A DNA stretch of 64,000 bases from assembly GCA_036172665.1 (NCBI GenBank), contig CM069873.1, forward strand, positions 46,594,001 to 46,658,000, in the 5' to 3' direction. This stretch comes from Prosopocoilus inquinatus (taxonomy: Eukaryota > Arthropoda > Insecta > Coleoptera > Lucanidae). Positions 22,927 through 31,923 of the stretch are shown here, piece after piece (the first letter of the stretch is position 1; every line of letters begins with the position of its first letter). The notes under the pieces were generated by a model. The model was not told where the DNA came from. It ran no database searches and saw nothing but the letters and a program-made list of their open reading frames with translations. The translations under genes and the position numbers were made by a program.

Positions 22927-23954
22927 TAACATGGGCTTTTAATTTTAAATTATCTCTAAAAGAATAAAACTTGCAACAAAATTCAGACTCTGTGGTGAAT
23001 TTATGCACAACAAATTAAAATTACTACTAAGATTAATTTAATTGTAAATTAAATTAATCGCTTGGTTTGTGTATTCATGCAACAAATTAAATTCTCCTTT
23101 AGTTTGCTGTTTTTCTAAATATAAAAATTTTGAATTTACCGCTCTTTCCTTATTGCTCCTATGTAATACGTACGCCGACGCGAGCGCTAACTACTATATT
23201 TTTAACGTGAACAGAGTATAGATAGGTACTTTTGTGAGTTTATATCCACTCGTTCTATTGAGTACATTTTAATCAGTACATCGGTCAGTTTAATGCCAGA
23301 TGGATTGGTGGATATTCTAGGTTAGAGAGCAATCTTAGGATGAGTTCATGTTGATGTTAAAATCTCCTTGCTTCAATACAAATTAACTCTGAGAAGTCTT
23401 TCTATTTTGACTGCAATGTAACTAAATTAGGAAACGAATTAAATTATTCGCCAATACATAACCCTCTTTAAATTAAAATTTCTATTCCTGACAACTTCTC
23501 TTTAAATTCATAGTTAAAATTTAAAATCCAGTATTTAACCTCAAACCAGTTGTTGCGTACTGACCTCTGTTTATCTCTGCCCATGTGTTTTGCCATCTAG
23601 CGAATTTTTTCAAACTTCTCAACTTGCTCAAAATTTTAAACTGAGAATGGCGGCGAGTGAGCGTACCGGTGTTCTTTATATCGTGGTTGGGGCATAAACT
23701 TTGTGTTTTACAGTACCCTAGATATTTTGTGTACGTCTGACAGAGGTTAGTTCAGTTACTCGATTTGGGTGAAAGCAGCTTTCCGCTTCAAAATTAAGTA
23801 ACGTCGTGTTGTATTAGCTTTGTTGGTATAAAAAAGATATATAAACAAATAACGTCACACAATACTTGCACAAGGAAAATAAAGTTAAAGGAGATATGAC
23901 GAGAAAAAATATCGCTGAAAGCCGAAGAGAATATCTTCATATTTTTAGACGTAT

Positions 23955-24435
23955 TGCGGCTTATCTTGCCCAACCAAGAAAATGAAAGATGTTAAAAAAT
24001 TATATTATATTATATCTAAGTTTTAAAGGACCTCTAAATTTTAACGGCCCGTTAATAAATTAGAGAATACGTCCCAAACTCGGCCTTTAATTGACATAAT
24101 TTTTTATCACACCGAATAACATATTAATATGTATTGAATGTACTTTTGTCATCTTTGATTGTCAAAGGTTAATGAATTAACTCGAATATTGGGAATGATT
24201 TCATCATTTCTTAACATTTGTTTGTTAAAAGATAAGGGCTGAGTTGCACCGACTAGATTAACGTTAAGACAGATTAACTAATCTGCATTAGCGACTCTCG
24301 AGTTGCACCGATTATAGTTTGTCCTAATCATAATTAGTAAATCTGAATTAGTTAATTCGGCATTATTGTTTGACTAGAGCATTTAACACGAGTTAAACGG
24401 ATATATTATAAATTTCTGAAGCGTACAGGAGCGTA
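23955..24435. other. Harbinger-like terminal motifs, no gene
   Basis: GGGCTGAGTTGCACCGAC at 24236 and GAGTTGCACCGAT at 24299 resemble the ends of PIF/Harbinger elements. A reversed GTCGGTGCAAC lies at about 28218, close to a PIF transposase remnant. I could not pair the ends into one element with a target duplication. Confidence 0.35.
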
Positions 24436-24499
24436 AATCATACATTCTTCTGAATGATTATAATCGAAAATGTATTAAAAATGAATAATAAATTATTAT

Positions 24500-24652
24500 T
24501 ATATGTATGTATGTATGTATGTATGCATGTATGCATGTATGCATGTATGCGTGTCTGCTTGTATGCGTGTATGCGTGTATGCGTGTATGCTTGTATGCAT
24601 GTATGCATGTATGCATGTATGCATGTATGCATGTATGTATGTATGTAGGTTT
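24500..24652. repeat. TGTA/TGCA tetranucleotide microsatellite
   Basis: About 38 tandem tetranucleotides, mainly ATGT and ATGC, with a few ATGCGTGT variants in the middle. Open frames through it on both strands (Cys/Met/Val-rich or His/Thr-rich) are artefacts of the repeat. It lies next to the left end of the 24676-26369 element. Confidence 0.95.
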
Positions 24653-24675
24653 GTATGTCATCTCTGACAGTAATA

Positions 24676-26369
24676 TACAGGGAGATTCAGGCAACCCTTT
24701 TATTAAAAGTTTACGGATTTCTCCTTTGAATTTCTGTTTCAAATTTTGCGGTTATAAGTTAGCGATAATGATCTATTATAATATAATATTTCCTTCTTTC
24801 GCTTGTACCGAAAGTTGCTGTCAACTTTCTTATTTTAAATGGAATATCCCACAATACCCAACATGTGACACAACGAAAATTAACTTTTTCCGAGATATTT
24901 TCAATTTTTAAAAATAACTCAGACTTGCAGAACCTTGGTTATGATACTGCCAACTTTGTGCAACAAAAACCATGATGCCCATTTATAGCCTGTAGTAGGC
25001 TACAGTAACATTCTTTCAGATCATGTCCAGTTTTGCACTTGATTGCTTACAGGCTGGTTAAAAAGTAACTTCTATTTGAACTAATTTCAACTGACGAAAA
25101 GTCATGTCACGTCACTCAGGATTAAATGTTCTTTCGTCCTGTATTAGCATTCCCTATACCTATCTCTTATAGTTCACTCGTTATCGATGATTTCTTTTCA
25201 ACACGTAATTTTTTTTCCATTTTCGGTATTATTTTTAAATAGTGGACTATGAAAACTAGAGAAATTATAATTTTTGAAATCATCTGTCTAGTAGGAATTA
25301 AAAAGAAACAATTTAATCGCTACGAAGAACCAAAAAATGAATAATCAAACGCAGACATATTAAAGGTATTTGATGATAAAAAAATCGACAATCCAAAAAA
25401 AAAGTTATTGTATGGAAAATGGGTTATTACTTAGATACAGTAGAAAGTTATTACTAATAAATAATAGCCGAGGACAACTTAGACCCAATATTATAACCAA
25501 CAATTTGTGTATAATTTTTAATATTTCTGATTTATTTATTAGTTTTCATAAAATTTTGTATTCTAATTGTAAATGTGTAAATAATCATACCAAGAATTCT
25601 AATACGTGCGGCATATGTAAAAAAAATTTCAGGTGATAGATGTGTATTTAAATATTATTTGTCTGTTTTTAAAATGAAATTGAAATTACAGTCAGAAATT
25701 AATTTAAAAACCTGAGTTTGTTAAATTTTCATAGCAATTACTCAGGAATAATACTGAAAAGTGAAGAAATTGTGTCAAAGAGAAAATCATCAATAGAAAG
25801 AGAAAGGTAAGAGATGGGTATAGGGAATGCTAATACAGTTCGAAAGAACATATAATTTTCATTCTTATGGTATAAAAAGATACTAGGTGTTCTATTTAAA
25901 AAACATGACTTTTCGACAGTTGAAATCAGTTCAACCAGCCCGTAAACGATTTTGTCTAAAATTAGGTATGACCTGAAAGCTTACGAGCATAGCCTACTAC
26001 AGGCCAAAAATTGAAATTATGGCTTTTGTTACACAAAGATGGCAGCATCATAAACAAGGTACTGCAACTTTGAACTTAAAAAAAAAAAATGGAAATATCT
26101 CTAAAACAGCTAATTTTTCTCGTATCACATATTACACAAAATACTTTTAGATTTTCTTGAGGATTTCAGAAATGCAATAAAAAATGTAGTATTCCATTTA
26201 AAATAAGAAAGTTGACAGCAACATCCGGTACAAGCGGAAGTTTCCGAAAGTTAGAAATATTGTATTTTAATAGATCTTTATCACTAACTTATAACCGCAA
26301 AATATGAAATAGAAATTCAAAGAGGAAGTCCGTAAACTTTTAATGAATAGGTTTCCTGAATCCCCTGTA
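24676..26369. mobile_element. 1.7-kb element with about 500-bp inverted arms
   Basis: Left arm 24676-25172 and right arm 25808-26369 are inverted copies. Both outer ends read TACAGGG or TACAGGGGATTCAGG inward and are flanked by TA. The inner arm ends are TAATACAG next to GGGTATAGGGAATGC. The core of about 635 bp (25173-25807) has an 88-codon frame at 25370-25636 ending in a CGICKKNF motif that resembles half of a zinc finger, with no family match. A single-arm relative lies at 12511-13040. Confidence 0.85.
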
Positions 26370-26420
26370 TAATTATACAAAATATAGTAAAAGAATATTA
26401 ATAATACACATTTAAGACTA

Positions 26421-26720
26421 CTATTTAGAAAATTTGTACTCTAGAAACTCATCTATGGAATAAAAGGCTTGCGTCAAAATTAATTTTTTTAGTATTCTCC
26501 TGAAAAGTCCTACGTTTGTCAAATTCCTTATAGTAAAGGGTATCCGATTGAAAAAAGTTTTGCCGGCATAAAAGGGAGAATTTTTCAGTAAAGATAGTTC
26601 AAGTTTCGGTAAGTTAAGATTTTGTCTGTAATGCGTGTGGTAGGAATGTATATCACTTCGCTCGAGCATGCTATGTTTGTTTTTCAAAATTAAAGTTAAG
26701 ATTTCTATATATTGGAACAA
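26421..26720 (-). pseudogene. LINE reverse transcriptase C-terminal tail
   Basis: The 99-codon minus-strand frame shows SDIHSYHTHYRQNLNLPKLE, then FFNRIPFTIRNLTN, then ILTQAFYSIDEFLEYKF. This is the standard tail of insect jockey/CR1-like non-LTR elements after the reverse transcriptase domain (a HSYNTR-like phrase, an F/YNxLP-like phrase, then FYSxEEF). The start is not native; the upstream catalytic part has been lost. Confidence 0.7.
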
Positions 26721-26929
26721 GTAGCGGTGGTTTGTTCACGAAGAAATTAATAGTTGAACTAACATAAATTGAAAACAATACAAATTTCTCTTTAAAAATT
26801 ATAAAATAACGTAAATTCATAAAATATACAGGGTGTTAATAAAAAAAACCTGGACAAAGTTTGATAGGTGATAGGAGAGTTCAAAACAAGAAAAAAATTC
26901 TAATAAACTCATATCCAACACACAATACA

Positions 26930-27240
26930 GAGTGTCCGTGCTATGTGTTCACTCTTCTAGGATTTTAATTTTTTACATGAAATTTGGGACAAATAAATTA
27001 AATAAAAATTTTCTGATGTAGCACTGGCCACCGTACAACTTCCGGTTTCACCGGAAATTACATCAACTTTCTTATTCTAATTGGAACGGCTTTTACATTT
27101 TTACATATTTAGAATCTACAGGTCATTGTGAGTCCGAATACGTGTGACTTGGTAATTTTGGTTTCCACGATAAAGTTAGTTATAAATCATGTATTTTCGT
27201 TCTAATGCGATCAAGTAATTCGAGAAAGCCATTCCTTTGA
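26930..27240 (+). mobile_element. Diverged half copy of the giant palindromic element
   Basis: This stretch follows the left arm of the element at 48783-49874 in order: a GTGTCCGTGCTATGTG start, an ACTTCCGGTTTCACCGGAA block, CATCAACTTTCTTATTCTAA, GAGTCCGAATACGTGTG and CTAATGCGATCAAGTAAT. The mirror half is missing. It is more diverged than the copies at 48.8 and 58.1 kb, so it is the oldest of the three. Confidence 0.7.
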
Positions 27241-27439
27241 GGAGGCGGAGAAACGCAGAAAATCCAATTCCAAGGAGCCGGTCAGAATTCGAACACTCAC
27301 CGACATATGAAAATTGCTTTTCTCACATAGAATCCACACATACCAGGAAACGATTCAAACCCACGCCTAATCGTTTGGTCAAGCGTTCAACAACCAACAA
27401 AAATAAATGCGGAGAAGTATATTAACAGAATTTATGAGG

Positions 27440-27539
27440 AAAATAAAAGACTTTAGAAACAAGCAGCTTTATCAAAAGCAAACAACCAGTTTAGGATACG
27501 TCAGGATATTTTCAGCTTGTTTCTAAAGTCTTTTATTTT
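27440..27539. repeat. Perfect 25-bp inverted repeat with 50-bp loop
   Basis: 27440-27464 and 27515-27539 are exact reverse complements (starting AAAATAAAAGACTTTAGAAA). The transcript would form a strong hairpin. There is no obvious element boundary around it. Confidence 0.85.
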
Positions 27540-27544
27540 TCACA

Positions 27545-28379
27545 TCATTTAACTAATTACCAACGAACAAGAACTTTATGAAATTGTACTCTTAACTAAA
27601 AACTTACTTCTTTCTTTATCTTAACCAAAACTGAAACTAAATCATTATTAAAACTAGAGAGCATATCACAATACCATGGCTAGCTTAAACCATATAGTTC
27701 ATGGTTATTTATAGTTTCTGCGGCTAGAGGTGCTTCTCACCCTTACCAAAAATTGTGGAGACACCATTTAAGCGTTAGTACAAATTGGGCAAGTTTTACC
27801 CTACAAATTTCACGATAGTTTTTAACGGTCAATAAACTTACTTCAGTTACAAAATGCTGTTTTAATTAAGCCAGAACTAACATTTTTTTAAATTCTAAAC
27901 ATTGACGGTATTTTTTATATTTATTTAAGCAACCTCTCACTTACATTAGTTAATTACATTAATACTAATAATAAACAATATTATAATTAATCGAACAAGA
28001 GTTAATTGCTATTATGAATTTAATTTAAATTAGCGAAGTTGGTTTATCGATCCCTTTTTAAAAGAGAAGCCGCAAGTGAGTTGTACATAAATTGACTATC
28101 GAATACACACGGACTGGATAATGACAAACCATAACAGTAACGTCATACTTACTCGTGACACGTCATCTATACTAATGACGTTTCACTTTAATCGGAAATC
28201 AATTCGAGTTAAAAATACGTCGGTGCAACAGCGTTTGTTTTAACTTGAATTATATTTTAATCACGGATTAACTAACACAAATTAATGCATAAATTTCAGC
28301 TGTCAGTCGTCATATGTCAGTCAGCAACTCAGCCAAAAGCGTTTATTAACGTATTGGGATGTACTGGAACATACAAATT
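27545..28379. other. No gene seen
   Basis: AT-rich sequence without a supported open frame. The motif GTCGGTGCAAC near 28218 may be a PIF/Harbinger end belonging to the transposase remnant that follows. Confidence 0.4.
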
Positions 28380-28890
28380 ATGTCTTCTGAAGAAAGAGAT
28401 TCCTCCGGTTGATCCTCGGATTCAGATTATACCAAGACCGAAAATTTAAAAAAAAAGGACTAACCCATTATTGATTTACGCTGATGTAGATTTTAAGATG
28501 CGTTAAAGATTTTCAAAAGAAGTGGTGCAAGAAATGCTGGATATTTTTGAAATCAATGCGTTAGAGCAGTGTTTGTCAACCCTACAGTGCTTATATTTTT
28601 TTCTTAGGAACCCCCTTAGCACTAAAATATGAGATAATGTTTCATCAAAATATCGATATTATACTATTTTTACATGACAATTTTTTTTATGGTGTGATTT
28701 CCGTTTTTATTTGCGGAGGAACCCAAACACCCCTTTGCTGAACCTAGGTTGAAAAACACTGCATTAGAGCTTACAACAAATAGAATTTTTCCAACTTCTG
28801 TGGATGTTAAAATTACACTGCTTTCTTGACAAAAGTGGTAATAATCTGTTAACCACCCAATGCAAATCATTAAACCTTTATATTTTTAGA
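28380..28890 (+). pseudogene. PIF/Harbinger transposase N-terminal fragment
   Basis: From ATG 28380 the reading MSSEERDSSG runs into a stop. After a frameshift it continues with IYADVDFK and RFSKEVVQEMLDIFEINALE, then (after the inserted MITE) LTTNRIFPTSVDVKITLLS. This is the HARBI1-like pattern in which the nuclease starts: an RFRFSK-type phrase, then a helix, then a T-N-R-x-x-P motif and a core-strand phrase. The catalytic residues are not present. A 195-bp hAT MITE splits it at 28567. Confidence 0.6.
28567..28761. mobile_element. 195-bp hAT MITE with 8-bp target duplication
   Basis: The ends are CAGTGTTTGTCAACC and, read inward from the right, CAGTGTTTTTCAACC (one mismatch in 15). Flanking 8-mers are CGTTAGAG (28559-28566) and CATTAGAG (28762-28769), seven of eight identical. 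Terminus and duplication length are diagnostic of hAT. The internal sequence has no open frame. Confidence 0.9.
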
Positions 28891-28899
28891 AAGGGTACG

Positions 28900-30330
28900 A
28901 TCATGTATTCCATTAGAAAAATGTAATTTTGATCCGCAATAACTTTAGGGAACAGCCTGTATTATCAAAAATAATAATAATACTGGTAGTAATATGTCGT
29001 AGTTGAATTTTTAGTATCTTCTTAAATAATTTCATAAACAAACTCAGAACTTTACGCAACCGGTAAAGAATGTATCTTATAATTTAACGTTGTCTCTTGA
29101 CTGACATAATTAATAATTTACAATGAAACTTTGGTTCAGCAGCCAACCTGTTATATTACAAAAAAGTTTTCGGCACAGATTTGTGCCGTCTGTAAATGTT
29201 ACTCTACAAAATAACAAAAATCTTAATTAATATCACTTAAGTAACATAGAACATAAAATATAGGATATAAATATAACATTAAATATAATATGTTAGGAAT
29301 GTTTTGGTTTCAGAGAGATGTTTCTCGATATTGTATACTATCAATGATGTACCGTTTGAGTTTCTCAACAGCAACTGCAGAACAGATGTATTGTTAGAGA
29401 AAACCAAATCAAACATGAAATTAAAAAATTAAATTTTCTCAAATCTACTAATACTTCAGAAACTTCAGGTATAAATATTTACGTCACAAACCCTGATGAT
29501 CAATTTTTCGCTCGATAGAGCTAAATAGCAGTGCAATCATGCGCAATTAAACCAAATTTTCTTTGGATATAACCATATAGACGAGAAGATTAATCCGTGT
29601 TAATTTTCGCACCTAATCCTTGTGGATGTACTGGATGTACTGATTTGGTTGGACGTTTATTTGTACGACTTATCAGTTATAGAGGAAATGGTCAATTGAG
29701 CTAGATAGGCTCGTCATATTATTAAGAGCACTTGTATAATCTTTGAAACAAATAATTATGTCCAGGGTCATACATGTAAAGTGTTTCAGATAATAATGCA
29801 TGCATTGTACTTCAAGTTGAAATACACTGCACGCAAATCAGAAACTCATTTTTAATAAATTCTACTAGGTGTCTCATAACGTATGGAGGAGAATGAAAGG
29901 GCAGCTGTAAGAGATCAAAATAAAGTTTTTTTCTTAATTCGCTTTTGACCAAAACCTAATAAGCTAATAAGTTCTTTAATTTCTTCTTTAAGTTACACCT
30001 ATATCTTCTTAATTAATAAAACTTATTTCACACACTGCAACTTTATTATTAAATAAATTCTAAATTTATCAAAACCACCATGCACAAAATGACTACGTCA
30101 GACTGTTTTATGTTTTTGCTTGATCAGCTGTTTTTTCTTAACAATATGAAAAGTTATTTTTGGGTATTAAAAGAAAAAATTGGACAGCCGTAACTTTTAC
30201 GGTAATACAATTTATAAATAGTTGTTTCATGTATCAGCTGATCACCTTCTTTTTAGATTCAGAATAGGTCCTGTTAGGGTGACATTTTTGTTGGTATAAC
30301 AATGAAACATAGAAGTCAGAAAGTTGATTG
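28900..30330. other. No gene seen
   Basis: AT-rich sequence with short open frames only. A stretch near 30235-30277 matches 16690-16735 in reverse, and AGCTGATCACCTTCTTTTT near 30242 pairs weakly with an inverted copy near 30750-30770. Confidence 0.4.
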
Positions 30331-30334
30331 ATGG

Positions 30335-30580
30335 TCATTTTATTTTATGGTTACATTTTTGAACTACCACTGCCACTGTTGCCAGCTCGATTAAAGCAAG
30401 ACTGAGCATTCCAGTTGCTGCTGTGTTGGTAAAAATCGTATCTAAATTCGGAGCTACCGGACTCCATGGAGACTTCAAATAAACTGCAGGATGGTAGAGG
30501 TTTGTTTTTTTTTTTAATTTGGGTGGTCGTTCATACAACAATTCATTATTGCACGTTCTGCCACTTATAACTTTTGGCAT
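30335..30580 (-). CDS. Unrecognised 81-aa open frame
   Basis: The minus-strand frame starts at 30580 in a good insect context (GTCAAAATG). It begins MPKVISGRTCNNELLYERPP, has a Pro-rich middle and one hydrophobic segment (ATGMLSLALIELATVAVVV, about residues 55-73), and ends in a short basic tail. An AATAAA overlaps its end. Composition is more protein-like than neighbouring random frames, but I recognise no family. Weak inverted motifs flank it at about 30240 and 30760. It may be a small membrane protein, a piece of an element or chance. Confidence 0.25.
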   Translation of the reverse strand: MPKVISGRTCNNELLYERPPKLKKKTNLYHPAVYLKSPWSPVAPNLDTIFTNTAATGMLSLALIELATVAVVVQKCNHKIK

Positions 30581-30904
30581 TTTGACGAGATTATAATAAA
30601 AAATATATTTATTTTAACTCTCCTTTTATTTTAATTATACCTCCGTTGTCTACGTATCGGCATCATGGTCTGTACCGCTGAAGTGACACTGCCATTATTT
30701 CTTTCATGTCAGATTTTGATTTCCTGCAACACATGCACATAACAACTTAAAAAAGGAGGTGAACAGCTAGTAAAGTATTGTTCAACTAACTCTTAAATAT
30801 CCCAAATTTGATAAAAATATGGTTAAAACATAAAATAATACTACACGTAGTAATTTTTGCTTTTTAATTTCGCTAAATTCTTGTAACTTTTTAGTTTAGT
30901 TTTT

Positions 30905-31923
30905 ACCAAATAAACATTAGAGGTAAAACCAACATAAGCCCAGGAGATAACAATATAGCGGCGGAGTTAATAAAACACGGAGGAGAGAAGCTAAGACAAG
31001 ACTTGTATGAATTAATATTATTATGCTGTGAAAAAGAGAAAATGCCGACTGATTGGAAGAAAGCAGTACTTTGCCCGATATATAAGAAAGTAGCGAAAAC
31101 TACCATGGAATAGCGGTGCTGAATGTAGTATATAAAATAATGGCAACGTGGCTAAGCCAGAAATTGAAAGAAGAAGCGGAAGATATCGTGGGAGAGTATC
31201 AGTCAGGATTCAGGAAAAACAGATCAAAAACAGATCAGATATTCACTTTAGAAGAACTTCAAGCCACCCATTACGAAAGAAGTAAGCACAGAGGAATGAC
31301 ATTACAAATTCGAAGGAGTTGACAGCTTTACCTATATAGGCATAAAAATTTCAGCAAATAACGACTTGAAAGAAGAACTAAAGGAAATATTGAGTAAAGG
31401 CAACAAAGTAGTAGGTGCACTCAATTATTTGTTAAAGAAGAAGGAAGTGTCAAGAGAATTGAAAATTCGTATATACAGAACAATAATACGACCAACAATT
31501 ATGTATGAATCAGAAACTTGGACCATAACGAAACAAGAAAAGCAAACTCTACAGATATGGGAAGTAGTAGCTTTACTAAGAAGAATCTTTGGAGGAAAAA
31601 AGGAAGACGGCATGTGGAGAAGAAGAACGAATAAAGAATTGGAAAAAAATGCTTGGAGAACCAAACATATCAACACAAATAAAAATGTATAGAATAAGAT
31701 GGCTAGAGCACGTAGGGCACGTTGAGAGATTAGCGGAAGAGAGGCTACCAAAGACTATTATTAGCAGGAAATACGAAGTAAAGAAGAAAAAACGAAGACC
31801 AAGAAAGAGATGGCTGGATGAAGTTGAGAAAGCCATAGGCGTAAACAGATGGAAAGTCAAGGCATGGGATAGGAAAGAATGGCGCAGAATTGTTGTAAAA
31901 GCCAAAGGCCTGCAAGGTCTATA
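30905..31923 (+). pseudogene. LINE reverse transcriptase relic with internal deletion
   Basis: The readings in order are ISPGDNNIAAELIKHGGEKL and TDWKKAVLCPIYKK (fingers/palm start). A frameshift then leads to LNVVYKIMATWLSQKLKEEA, YQSGFRKNRSKTDQIFTLEE, then a deletion, then FTYIGIKISANND, IRPTIMYESETWTITKQEK, IRWLEHVGHVERLAEERLPK and RRPRKRWLDEVEKAIG. The region that should hold the catalytic FxDD motif is missing: the sequence jumps from the QxGFR block to the thumb. At least two more frame changes occur. The end at about 31923 gives the full C-terminus. The clade is not resolved. Confidence 0.85.

Larger units (their letters stand above)
20486..23218 (+). mobile_element. DD83E (Sailor-like) Tc1/mariner-group transposon inserted in the repeat arm
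   Basis: The ends are inverted copies, TACTCTGTTCACGTTAA followed by AATATAG, flanked by TA. The matching empty site is present at about 14110-14125 in the other arm. Length is 2733 bp. It carries a transposase gene with one short intron and one premature stop. A LINE tail inserted later occupies about 22590-22926. The element must be younger than the inverted repeat it interrupts. Confidence 0.9.
19787..23954 (-). repeat. Right arm of the very large inverted repeat, split by an insertion
   Basis: This arm is the reverse complement of 13382-14744. Similarity runs from 19787 to 20485, stops at a TA, and resumes at 23219 after a complete transposon. The other arm keeps the uninterrupted site, which confirms both the insertion and its TA duplication. 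Arm length without the insertion is about 1.43 kb. The distance between outer ends is about 10.6 kb. Confidence 0.87.

Noticed and set aside
24438..24911. Four overlapping Cys/Met- or His/Thr-rich open frames
   Set aside because: They are translations of the TGTA/TGCA microsatellite on both strands.
24236..28230. One 4-kb Harbinger element between the inverted GTTGCACCGAC motifs
   Set aside because: The match is about 11 bp, no 3-bp target duplication could be shown and other complete elements lie between them.
31425..31905. Two minus-strand open frames of about 108 codons
   Set aside because: They are antisense shadows of the LINE relic, whose plus-strand reading has clear reverse transcriptase tail motifs.
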